In this document: positions 49,824 through 58,400 of the stretch, piece by piece | Position numbering within the stretch: the stretch's first letter is position 1 | Layout: every line of letters starts with the position of its first letter | Source: Kurthia populi | Lineage (GTDB): Bacteria; Bacillota; Bacilli; Bacillales_A; Planococcaceae | Reading direction: 5' to 3' | Assembly: GCF_042686175.1 (NCBI RefSeq) | Contig: NZ_JBHUOR010000138.1 | Coordinates: 1-64,000 of the forward strand | Length of the DNA stretch: 64,000 nucleotides | Position numbers and translations under genes: made by a program | The notes under the pieces: generated by a model | The model's input: the letters and a program-made list of their open reading frames with translations, nothing else | Databases searched by the model: none | Told to the model about the DNA's origin: nothing

Positions 49824-49829
49824 ATTATA
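49824..49829 (-). promoter_or_regulatory. -10 box of the inserted cassette
   Basis: A perfect TATAAT lies on the minus strand 41 bases before the nuclease-like gene, within the 65 bases between that gene and the portal start. A -35 box is not clear. Confidence 0.5.
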
Positions 49830-49848
49830 CCTTTTCAGGAGGTGAATC

Positions 49849-51072
49849 ATGGGGCTATTTGAAAAAATGTTTGGTAAAAAGTCAGAATCGCATTTGAGCA
49901 ATCAATTTAAATTGATTCAGGATGCTGGTGATGGCTTTTTTCAATGGGATGGAAAGCTTTATAGGTCTGATATTATTCGTTCAGCTATTCGACCAAAAGT
50001 AAAAGCAATTGGGAAGCTTACGGCGAAACATATTAGGCAAAACGACAAGGAATTTAAAGTAAATCCAAATGTAAATATTCGATTCCTATTGGAGGAACCT
50101 AACCCATTAATGACAGGACAAGTATTTCAAGAAAAGATGGCTACTCAGTTAGCGCTTAACAATAATGCATTTGCATATATTAAGCGAGATGAGCGAGGAT
50201 GGCCACTTGAAATTTATCCGATTCCTGCTGCAAGTATCGAATTGAAAGAAGGGCCGAGCGGAGAAATATTTCTACGCTTTTTATTTTTAAATGGCCAGCG
50301 AATGACAGTTCCTTATGCTGACATTATCCATTTAAGAAATGATTTTAACGAAGATGACTTTTTCGGTACACATCCTGGAGAAGCGTTGAAAGATTCATTA
50401 GAAATTGTTTCAACTGCTGATCAAGGGATTGTAAAAGCAATTAAAAATAGTGCTTCTATCAAATGGCTAATGAAGTTTAAAACGATTTTACAGCCGAAAG
50501 ATATGGAGAACGAAGTGAAGCGGTTCACTGAAAACTATTTATCGATTGATAGAAATAGTGGAGGGGCCGCAGCTGCAGATACTCGTTATGATCTTCAACA
50601 AGTGAAAAATGACGCGTATGTGCCTAATGAAAAGCAAGTGGATAATACGACAAAACGTATTTATTCATTTTTTAACACAAATGAGAAAATTGTACAGTCG
50701 AATTATACCGAAGATGAATGGAACGCTTACTACGAGGCACAAATTGAGCCTGATGCGATGCAATTTGCCAATGAGTATACACGACGACTCTTTACGAGAA
50801 AAGAGCGCGGATTTGGCAACAGAATTATTTTTGAAGCAGCAAGTCTACAATATGCTTCTATGAGTACAAAAATGAACCTTGTACAAATGGTAGATAGAGG
50901 AGCGCTTACACCAAATGAATGGCGCTCAATTTTATCATTAGGACCAATTGAAGGTGGAGATAAAGCAATTCGCCGATTAGATACAGCTGAAATTAATGCC
51001 AAGAAGGGAGGTGAGAAGGATGGAAGCAACGGAGAAACGCAATTTGACGACGAATCAGGTGGAGATTCGTGA
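49849..51072 (+). CDS. Portal protein (HK97 family)
   Basis: The 407-aa product fits HK97-type portals: IRSAIRPKVKAIGKL, LLEEPNPLMTGQVFQEKM, NNNAFAYIKRDERGWPLEIYPI (in parts: NAFAYIKRD, EIYPIP), IIHLRNDFN, and MVDRGALTPNEWRSILSLGP near the end. It forms the DNA port of the head. AGGAGGTG precedes the ATG. The gene resumes the late operon after the inserted cassette and overlaps the protease gene by 53 bases. Confidence 0.95.
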   Translation: MGLFEKMFGKKSESHLSNQFKLIQDAGDGFFQWDGKLYRSDIIRSAIRPKVKAIGKLTAKHIRQNDKEFKVNPNVNIRFLLEEPNPLMTGQVFQEKMATQLALNNNAFAYIKRDERGWPLEIYPIPAASIELKEGPSGEIFLRFLFLNGQRMTVPYADIIHLRNDFNEDDFFGTHPGEALKDSLEIVSTADQGIVKAIKNSASIKWLMKFKTILQPKDMENEVKRFTENYLSIDRNSGGAAAADTRYDLQQVKNDAYVPNEKQVDNTTKRIYSFFNTNEKIVQSNYTEDEWNAYYEAQIEPDAMQFANEYTRRLFTRKERGFGNRIIFEAASLQYASMSTKMNLVQMVDRGALTPNEWRSILSLGPIEGGDKAIRRLDTAEINAKKGGEKDGSNGETQFDDESGGDS

Positions 51073-51604
51073 GGATGAAGGTGGTCAACGTGTATTAACA
51101 GGCTATGCGGTTAAATGGGAAATGAAGTCCGTACCAATGGGCTATTTTCAACGATTTAAAGAGCAATTTAAACGTGGAGCTTTTACGGAATCATTAACGA
51201 ATGATGACCAAAAGGCGTTGTGGTCCCATGATACATCTAAAGTGTTAGGACGTACTAAAAACGGAACGCTACGTTTGTTTGAAGATGATTTAGGATTACG
51301 TTTTGAGCTTGATTTACCGGATACAACATTAGGTGACGATGCTTATAAATCAATTAAGCGTGGCGATGTTGATGGGGTTTCATTCGGGTTTAGTATGTTA
51401 AAGCAAGAATGGGACGAATCAGACCCAGATAATGTTGTTCGGACTGTTACGAAAGCAAAGTTACTCGAAATTTCGCCAGTAGCATTCCCAGCTTATCCAG
51501 ATTCACAAGTGGCGGCGCGTTCACATGATCCGTATCAAGAGCATATGGAATTGAAGGAGCGACAAGAGCGCCGACAAAAATTATTATTAAAAACATTCCT
51601 ATAG
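51020..51604 (+). CDS. Prohead protease (HK97 family)
   Basis: The 194-aa protein has GYAVKWE, FKRGAFTESL, LWSHDTSKVLGRTKNGTL with the catalytic His, and DVDGVSFGFSM with the catalytic Ser, the S78-type fold. It trims the capsid protein and scaffold in the prohead. ATG 51020 follows GGAGGTGAG inside the portal gene. Confidence 0.94.
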   Translation: MEATEKRNLTTNQVEIREDEGGQRVLTGYAVKWEMKSVPMGYFQRFKEQFKRGAFTESLTNDDQKALWSHDTSKVLGRTKNGTLRLFEDDLGLRFELDLPDTTLGDDAYKSIKRGDVDGVSFGFSMLKQEWDESDPDNVVRTVTKAKLLEISPVAFPAYPDSQVAARSHDPYQEHMELKERQERRQKLLLKTFL

Positions 51605-51614
51605 AGGTGAAGGC

Positions 51615-52790
51615 ATGAATAAACGATTAAAAGAAATTTTACAGCGCAAGACAGAAATTCGTTCTGCATTAGAAAGCAATGATAACGTTGATTTAGACGC
51701 TTTTGAAAAAGAATTACGTGAGCTAGATGAAGAATACGAAACGATTGAAAAACGTGAGAAGTTAATGCATCAAGCAGAGCAAATTAACAACGGCGAGTTA
51801 GAATCTCGTACGATCAGTACGTTTAACATGACAGGGCAACAAGAAAAACGTTCGCCAGAAGAAGCAGAATTAGCGTATCGAAATGCATTCATGGATTTTG
51901 TATTACGTGATGCACCTATTCCAACTGAATTACGTGAAACAACAAGTACTGGTGACATTGGCTCGGTCATTCCGCAAACGGTGCTAAATCGCATTATTGA
52001 AAAGCTAGATGCATCAGGTATGATCTTACCGCTTATTACGAATACAGCGTTTAAAGGTGGCCTTACAATTCCGACATCCACTGTTAAGCCAGTAGCAACA
52101 TGGGTAGCAGAAGGTAGCGGCTCGGCGAAGCAGAAGAAAACAACAGGCTCAATTACATTTAACTATCATAAATTACGTTGCGCTGTAGCAGTAACATTAG
52201 AAGTCGAAACGATGGCACTAGCTGTTTTTGAACAAGTATTAGTAAACAATATCGTTGAAGCGATGACGATTGCACTTGAACAGGCTATTATTTCAGGCGA
52301 CGGTATTGGCAAACCGAAAGGCATTTTAGCTGAAACACCGAATGAAGGACAGGCGTTAGATGTGGCCAAAATGGAATATCAAACATTAGTCGATGCAGAG
52401 GCAGCATTACCATTAGAATACGAAACAAATGCAGTCTATGTGATGACAAAGAAAACGTTCATGAAGATGGCAAGCATTAAAGATGAAAATGGCCAACCAA
52501 TTGGACGTGTAAACTATGGTATTGCAGGAGCGATTGAGCGCTCTTTACTTGGTCGTAGCGTAGTGCTATGCAATTACTTAGACTCATTCGATTCAGCTGA
52601 AACAGGCAGTCCATTTGCATTCTTATACAACTTCAAAGACTATATTTTAAATACGAACTACCAAATGGGCGTTAAAAAGTATGAGGATAACGAAACGGAC
52701 GATCTTGTGACAAAAGCAATTATGATTGCAGACGGAAAATCGGTTGATAATGGCTCATTAGTTGTATTAAGTAAAGCAGCTGCTATTTAG
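51615..52790 (+). CDS. Major capsid protein (HK97 fold)
   Basis: The 391-aa protein starts with a helical delta/scaffold domain (about residues 1-90; LQRKTEIRSALESND, ELDEEYETIEKRE) that the protease should remove, then the HK97 capsid fold with VIPQTVLNRIIEKL, LTIPTSTVKPVATWVAEG and ALEQAIISGDG. It forms the icosahedral shell. GAGGTG precedes the ATG. Confidence 0.95.
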   Translation: MNKRLKEILQRKTEIRSALESNDNVDLDAFEKELRELDEEYETIEKREKLMHQAEQINNGELESRTISTFNMTGQQEKRSPEEAELAYRNAFMDFVLRDAPIPTELRETTSTGDIGSVIPQTVLNRIIEKLDASGMILPLITNTAFKGGLTIPTSTVKPVATWVAEGSGSAKQKKTTGSITFNYHKLRCAVAVTLEVETMALAVFEQVLVNNIVEAMTIALEQAIISGDGIGKPKGILAETPNEGQALDVAKMEYQTLVDAEAALPLEYETNAVYVMTKKTFMKMASIKDENGQPIGRVNYGIAGAIERSLLGRSVVLCNYLDSFDSAETGSPFAFLYNFKDYILNTNYQMGVKKYEDNETDDLVTKAIMIADGKSVDNGSLVVLSKAAAI

Positions 52791-52799
52791 GAGGTGTGA

Positions 52800-53075
52800 A
52801 TGATGAAATATCGCGTATTAAAAGCATTTATTGATAAGAAAACTTTTATTGGCTATAACGAAGGCAATACGTATGAATCAAGTGATTCAGAACGTGTTGC
52901 TTTTTTGATTGAAAAAGGTTTCTTGGTCGATGAAAAGCCATCTGTTGAGGAATTGGATTATATCGAGTTAAAACAAATGGCTAAAGACTTAGGTATCGAA
53001 GGTTATAACAAAATGAAGAAAGAAGCTTTGTTAGAAGCGGTACAGCGACATGGACCAACTACTTCAGAAAATTAA
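52800..53075 (+). CDS. Phage protein with Rho-N/SAP-like C-terminal motif
   Basis: The 91-aa product has a beta-type N-terminal part (KYRVLKAFIDKKTFIGYNEG) as seen in small head proteins, and ends in LDYIELKQMAKDLGIEGYNKMKK in the pattern of Rho N-terminal domains (seen as ELKQMAKDLGIEGY). Such proteins lie after the capsid gene in many Bacillales phages and may decorate or help assemble heads. A second ATG directly follows the first. It overlaps the next gene by 26 bases. Confidence 0.78.
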   Translation: MMKYRVLKAFIDKKTFIGYNEGNTYESSDSERVAFLIEKGFLVDEKPSVEELDYIELKQMAKDLGIEGYNKMKKEALLEAVQRHGPTTSEN

Positions 53076-53328
53076 AACGAGTCTGCGTATTAAACATGAC
53101 AAGCTAGACGATGAATTGTTAGCAACAATTGAAGCTGCATTAATCGATTTGAAGCTTGGAGGCATTCATAAACTAGATGTGGATGATGCTTTAATTTATC
53201 GAGCTATACAGCTATATTGTAAAGCTTCATATGGTATGGCAGGAGAAGCAAGCGATAAATATCAAGCTTCGTATGACATGTTGAAAGTCAGTCTAGCGTT
53301 AGCAGGTGATTACAATGGATACACTTAA
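53050..53328 (+). CDS. Head-tail connector protein (gp6-like)
   Basis: The 92-aa helical product (LLQKIKTSLRIKHDKLDDEL, LIYRAIQLYCKASYGMAG) fits the HK97 gp6-type adaptor that binds under the portal. It starts inside the previous gene and overlaps the next by 14 bases. Confidence 0.82.
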   Translation: MDQLLQKIKTSLRIKHDKLDDELLATIEAALIDLKLGGIHKLDVDDALIYRAIQLYCKASYGMAGEASDKYQASYDMLKVSLALAGDYNGYT

Positions 53329-53632
53329 TGACGTAGCGGAATTGTTGCAAGAGCAAATCGTTAAAACTTCATTAGGACAGGAAAGAAAGACGTTTGTTGC
53401 TAATGAAGTATTTTGTAAGAAGAAAAGTATTACTCGAACGGAATATTTTACGGCTGGTCAATCGGGTTTGCGTCCGTCTGCAATGTTTAAAGTACATTTA
53501 TTGGACTATGATGAAGAACTCTATATCCGTTATGATCAAAAGATTTACAGTATTTATCGGACGTTTGAAAATGGTGATTTTATTGAACTTTATTGTGAGG
53601 TGAGAAGCGGTGCAAATCAGTCAACTAAATAA
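53315..53632 (+). CDS. Phage head closure protein
   Basis: The 105-aa product has the beta-rich pattern of head closure (stopper) proteins: FCKKKSITRTEYFTAGQSGLR in parts (ITRTEYFTAGQSG), MFKVHLLDYDEELYIRYDQKIYSIYRTF (in parts: KIYSIYRTFE). ATG 53315 follows AGGTGAT; an in-frame codon at 53306 precedes it. Position between connector and gp10-like gene supports the call. Confidence 0.82.
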   Translation: MDTLNDVAELLQEQIVKTSLGQERKTFVANEVFCKKKSITRTEYFTAGQSGLRPSAMFKVHLLDYDEELYIRYDQKIYSIYRTFENGDFIELYCEVRSGANQSTK

Positions 53633-53960
53633 TGCAATTATGCAAGAACTCAATCGCTATGCTCAACTTGCTAGAGAAAATGTAGAAGAATTAGCGGAAA
53701 GAACAGCTAATGAAGGTGCTACCACTTTGAAAAGTACAAGCCCACAGCGGAGCGGTAAATATGCAAAGAGCTGGCGTGTGAAAAAAGTAGGGACAAGTTT
53801 TGTTATTTATAACACTAAATATCAGCTGACACATTTACTTGAAAAAGGTCATGCAAAAGTTAATGGTGGACGTGTTGCAGCCATTCCACATATCCGACCT
53901 GTTGAACAGGCAGCTATTGAGCGGTTTGTAAATGGTCTAAATGAGGTGCTGGGAGGATGA
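53610..53960 (+). CDS. HK97 gp10-like tail-connector protein
   Basis: The 116-aa product matches the gp10 family: ENVEELAERTANEGATTLKSTSP, seen as TTLKSTSPQRSGKYAKSW, and YQLTHLLEKGHAKVNGGRV with the H-L-L-E-x-G-H-x-x-x-G-G box. It likely joins head and tail. The GTG start follows GAGGTGAG and overlaps the previous gene by 23 bases. Confidence 0.92.
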   Translation: MQISQLNNAIMQELNRYAQLARENVEELAERTANEGATTLKSTSPQRSGKYAKSWRVKKVGTSFVIYNTKYQLTHLLEKGHAKVNGGRVAAIPHIRPVEQAAIERFVNGLNEVLGG

Positions 53961-54271
53961 CGTTACAACAGCTTTATAACATTCTTCAAACGCTAAATTT
54001 ACCGGTGGCTTATCATCATTTTGAAAGTCGGCAACCATTGCCTTTCATTGTTTACTTGAATGATTCCGACAGTACGGTAGGTGCTGACAACAAAGTATTC
54101 TACAAAGAAAAGCATGTAGATGTTGAGCTTTATATGGCTGAAAAAGATGAAGCATTAGAAATTCAACTAGAAACACTACTGGATAATCATGAAATCTTTT
54201 ATGAGGACCCAGATGAAATTTTTATTGAGGAAGAAGGCGTGTTTAAACGCACGTACTATTTAACAATTTAG
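53957..54271 (+). CDS. Tail terminator/completion protein
   Basis: The 104-aa product (LPVAYHHFESRQPLPFIVYL, HVDVELYMAEKDEALEIQLE) resembles small proteins placed between gp10-like and tail tube genes that cap the tail tube. Starts with an ATGA overlap. Assigned mostly by position. Confidence 0.75.
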   Translation: MTLQQLYNILQTLNLPVAYHHFESRQPLPFIVYLNDSDSTVGADNKVFYKEKHVDVELYMAEKDEALEIQLETLLDNHEIFYEDPDEIFIEEEGVFKRTYYLTI

Positions 54272-54282
54272 GAGGAACAATA

Positions 54283-54855
54283 ATGAAAAAAGAAAACAAA
54301 GTCACGTTTGGCTTGAAAAACGTACACTATGCGCCAATCACTGAAACAGTAGAAGATAAAGTTACTTATGGTACGCCGGTACGCATTCCGGGTGCTACAG
54401 AAATGTCTACAGATCCAGCAGGTGAATCATCAAGCTTCTTTGCGGATGATATTAACTTTTATGAAGCAATTGCCAATCAAGGTTATGAAGGTAACTTTAA
54501 CTTTGCGAAATTACCAATTTCATTTTACACAGATATTTTAGGTTACACGCTTGTAAACGGTGGTTTATACGAAAATGCGAATGCAAAAATTAAACCATTT
54601 GCGCTTTTATTCGAAATTGATGGCGACCAACAAGCAGACCGTTTTGTTTACTACAACGTGAGCGCAAATCGCCCTGGTACATCTTCTAAAACAAAAGAAG
54701 ATTCTACAGAAGTAAATACGGTTGAATTGCCGTTTAAAGCGACTCCACGCGCTGATGGTGCGATTAAGTGGGTAACGGGTCCAGAAACCCCACAAGCTGT
54801 ATATGACGCATTCTATACCAAAGTAACAGAGCCAGTGGAAATTCCAGAAATCTAG
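54283..54855 (+). CDS. Major tail (tube) protein
   Basis: The 190-aa product (FGLKNVHYAPITE, VRIPGATEMSTDPAGESS, FYADDINF-like SFFADDINFYEAIANQGYEG) matches siphovirus major tail proteins of the phi13/Bacillus type. It forms the tube. GGAGG precedes the ATG, and the next genes are the tail chaperones. Confidence 0.9.
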   Translation: MKKENKVTFGLKNVHYAPITETVEDKVTYGTPVRIPGATEMSTDPAGESSSFFADDINFYEAIANQGYEGNFNFAKLPISFYTDILGYTLVNGGLYENANAKIKPFALLFEIDGDQQADRFVYYNVSANRPGTSSKTKEDSTEVNTVELPFKATPRADGAIKWVTGPETPQAVYDAFYTKVTEPVEIPEI

Positions 54856-54873
54856 CATTAGGAGGCTATTGAC

Positions 54874-55230
54874 ATGACAAAAATTAAAATTGGGAAGGAG
54901 AGTGTTCGCTTTGAAGCGAATGCTCTTTTTCCTGTTAAATATAAACAATTAACAAAGCGCGACATTTTTAAAGATTTAAAAGTAGTTGAAAATATGCAAC
55001 ATGCTAAGTCATTTGAGGATTTAAATATCGATATTTTATATGACATTGTGTATGTGCTCGCTTGGTTTGCGGACCGTACAATTCCAGAACGCGATGAATG
55101 GCTGCTACAATTTGATGAATTTGATGTGTTTGAAGTGATGCCACAAGTCGTTAATTTATTAGTAGATTCATTAAATGCAGGCGCTAAAAAAAACAAACCG
55201 GTGAAGCAGGGCAAGAAGAACAAAAAATAA
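54874..55230 (+). CDS. Tail assembly chaperone, short form (gpG-like)
   Basis: The 118-aa product (FEANALFPVKYKQLTKRDIFKDL in parts: RFEANALFPVKYK) ends in a Lys-rich tail (KKNKPVKQGKKNKK). It lies between tail tube and tape measure genes, the fixed place of gpG-like chaperones. A slippery heptamer near its 3' end allows a longer form. AGGAGG precedes the ATG. Confidence 0.88.
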   Translation: MTKIKIGKESVRFEANALFPVKYKQLTKRDIFKDLKVVENMQHAKSFEDLNIDILYDIVYVLAWFADRTIPERDEWLLQFDEFDVFEVMPQVVNLLVDSLNAGAKKNKPVKQGKKNKK

Positions 55231-55424
55231 CTGAATTTAATACCGAAGTTTATTTAGCTTTGTGTCGAACTGCTAAGCTGCAATATGCTGATATGGAGAT
55301 GATGACCGTTGGAATGGCACTCGATTACATTGATGCATATCAAGATCTTCATCATCCATCAGACAAAGAAAATCAGTCACGCAAGGCGACACAGGCTGAT
55401 ATTGAAAAACTCAAAGGGCGTTAA
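54874..55424 (+). CDS. Tail assembly chaperone, -1 frameshift fusion (gpGT-like)
   Basis: Slippage by -1 at 55188-55194 joins the first 106 codons of the short form to a second open frame that continues without stop to TAA 55422-55424. The extension reads on as QTGEAGQEEQKITEFN and later TAKLQYADMEMMTVGM and TQADIEKLKGR, about 76 residues, helical and acidic. The second frame has no start codon with a ribosome binding site near its beginning, so frameshifting is the sensible way to express it. The arrangement is conserved in long-tailed phages. Confidence 0.85.
55188..55194 (+). promoter_or_regulatory. Programmed -1 frameshift site A AAA AAC
   Basis: In the chaperone frame the codons are AAA AAA AAC from 55186, so the heptamer A AAA AAC is in the exact X XXY YYZ phase. 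It lies 36 bases before the short-form stop. Confidence 0.87.
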
Positions 55425-55463
55425 TAACGCTCTTTTTTTATTTGTCGAAAGGATGGTGGGAGA

Positions 55464-58400
55464 ATGGCTGGCAGAATCAAAGGGATTACGGTAGAGATTG
55501 GCGGCGACACAACAGGTCTTGAAACAGCTTTAAGTGATGTAAATAGACAATCAAAAAGTCTGCAAAATGAATTAAAGGAAGTACAGCGCGCTTTAAAGTT
55601 TGACCCTGGTAATACGACGCTTATCGCACAGCAACAACAAATTTTAGGTGAACGTATTGCTGCAACATCGCAAAAGCTACAGCAATTAAAAAGTGTACAG
55701 TCACAAGTAGAGCAGCAGTTTCAATCTGGCCAATTAGGTGTCGAACAGTATCGAGCATTCCAACGTGAATTACAATCAACAGAAGGTCAATTAAATGGGC
55801 TACGAACACAGTTGCAACAATCTCAACAAACTATGCAAGACTTGGCTCGTAACACGCAAGATTTAGAAACTTATTTCAATGCAACGGGCACTACTGTAGC
55901 AGACTTTGCGGATGTATTAGGGAATAAATTAACGACAGCTATACAAAATGGAACGGCCTCTGCCGCACAAATTGACCAAGCGATTACGAAAATTGGCCAA
56001 GCTGCTGTAGGAGCCGATGTTGATGTCGAACGTTTTCGTACTGCACTACAGCAAGTAGGAGAAGGTGGCTCGATTGCCCAAGTAGCGGATGACATTCAAC
56101 AGATGCGCAATGAGCTTACGCCTGTGCCATCGGTTGTAGATAATGTACGTGCATCGCTGCAAAGTGTCGAAGCGGCTTCAAGTGGATTAACCGCCGAATT
56201 AAAACAAGTGCAAGCTGCATTACGATTAGATCCTAATAACATCACATTAGTGCGACAGCAACAAGATTTACTTGGCCAAAGCATTCAACAGACCGAGCAA
56301 AAATTGGATGGGTTGAAACAGGCGCAACAGGAAGTAGAAGCGGCATTTGCAAGGGGTGATTTAGGTGTAGCGGAATATCGCGCATTTCAGCGTGAACTTG
56401 GCCAAACAGAAGCACAGTTAAGTAGTTTTAATTCTGCATTACAACGTTCGCGTAGTGAGCAACAAGGCGTAGCACAAGCGACACAACAACTAAGCAGATA
56501 CTTTGAAGCATCGGGAACGAGCGTTCAAGAATTTGCTCATGTTTTAGGTCCACAACTTACTGCATCTATCGCACAAGGACGTGCAAGCAGTCAGCAATTA
56601 CAACAAGCATTGACACAAATCGGGCGTGAAGCACTTGGTGCCGGTGCTGATTTAGATAGATTCCGTTCAGCGCTTCAACAAGCGGGTTCGGGCGCATCAG
56701 ATTTACAAATATTACAACGAGAGTTACAAGATATTGAGCGACAAGCCGAGCAGACTACTGGTGCAGTCGAAGGAATTGGCGATGGTATCAAGGCAGGTCT
56801 TGCAGGATTGGCTGGCGCAGGTGGTTTAGCGGCTACTGTGCAACAAGCGTTAGATGTATCAACATTAGATACAAAAATTGAAATTATGTTCGACGTGCCG
56901 GAGAGTTCAAGAGCAAGTGTACGTGACGCGATAAATGGCGTGGCGGCATACGGAGTAGATGCAGAAGAAGCGCTACAAGGCGTACAGCGACAATGGGCAT
57001 TAAATAAAGATGCGTCCGATTCTAGTAATACGGCAATTGTCAAAGGGGCCGGTATGATAGCGAGTGCGTATTCGGCAATTGATTTTAATGAGCTTATCCA
57101 AGAATCATATGAGATGGGTAAGAGCATGGGAATCACACAAGAAGAAGCGCTAGGCATGACAAATGCTCTCCTTAAAGTCGGTTTCCCAGCCGAACAGCTT
57201 GATATTATCAGTGAATATGGCACACAGTTACATGAAGCAGGATATAACGCTCAAGAAATTCAAGCGATTATGGCGGCTGGTGTCGAAACTGGTACATGGA
57301 ATATTGATAATTTGCTTGATGGTATCAAAGAGGGCCGTATACGAATGGCGGAATTTGGCCAAGAAGTGCCGAAATCTTTAGATGAATTATTAAAGAAAAC
57401 AGATGTATCAAGTGAGCAAATGCAAAAATGGGGCAATGATGTAGCTGCAGGAGGTAAAAAAGGTTCGAAAGCCATGACGGAAGTTTCGAAATGGTTATCT
57501 ACTGTGGAAGATGATACATTGCGGAATGCATTAGGAACTGAAATTTTCGGTACCATGTGGGAAGACCAGGGCGCAAATATCACACAAACCTTAAACAATG
57601 CTTCCACAGCTACAAATAATTTATCAGCTAATCAGAAAAAATTAAAAGCTGATATCGATACAATTAATGCGGATTCAATGACTCGTATTCGTGAAGCTCT
57701 AACTGATATACAAACAGCATTAGCACCAGTACTTGCGAGTGTAGCTGAATTTATCGCACAAATTGCTGATTGGATTTCTAATAATCAATCGTTAGCAGCT
57801 ACTATTGCGGCCGTTGTTGCAGTCATCGGATTAATCGTTGCGGCGTTTATGACACTTGCGCCAATTTTCACCGTCATAGGCACGCTCATGGCAGGTGTAG
57901 GCGTGGCATTCGGAGCAATTGCGGCACCTATTGCAATAGCAATAGCGGCCATTGTTGCGCTTGTTGCGGCAGGCGTATTAATTTACAGCAATTGGGGAGC
58001 GATTAAAGAGTTCTTCTCTAATCTGTGGACGAGTATTTCAACTATCTTCATGACTACAGTTACAGCGATAGGTTCATTTCTATCAAGCGCATGGTCCAGT
58101 ATCGTTGCGGCGCTAACCGCTGTATGGACAAGTATAGTCGGCATTGCCCAAACTACATGGGGAGCGCTAACCGCATTCTTTAGTACATTATGGACGGGCA
58201 TTTCCACTGTGTTTACAGCTATATGGATTGTAATAAAGGCAGCGCTAGAGTTAGCTTGGCAAGGTATTGTAACAGCAGCTCAAACGATTTTCGGATTACT
58301 TGCGCCGTATTTCATGACACTTTGGACGGGTATAACAAGCATATTTTCTACTGTTTGGACAGCTATTAGTACAGTACTAACAACTATATGGACTGCCATA

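Noticed and set aside
56675..57223. Open frame of 182 codons antisense to the tape measure gene
   Set aside because: Product is Ser/Ala/Cys-rich noise without a ribosome binding site.
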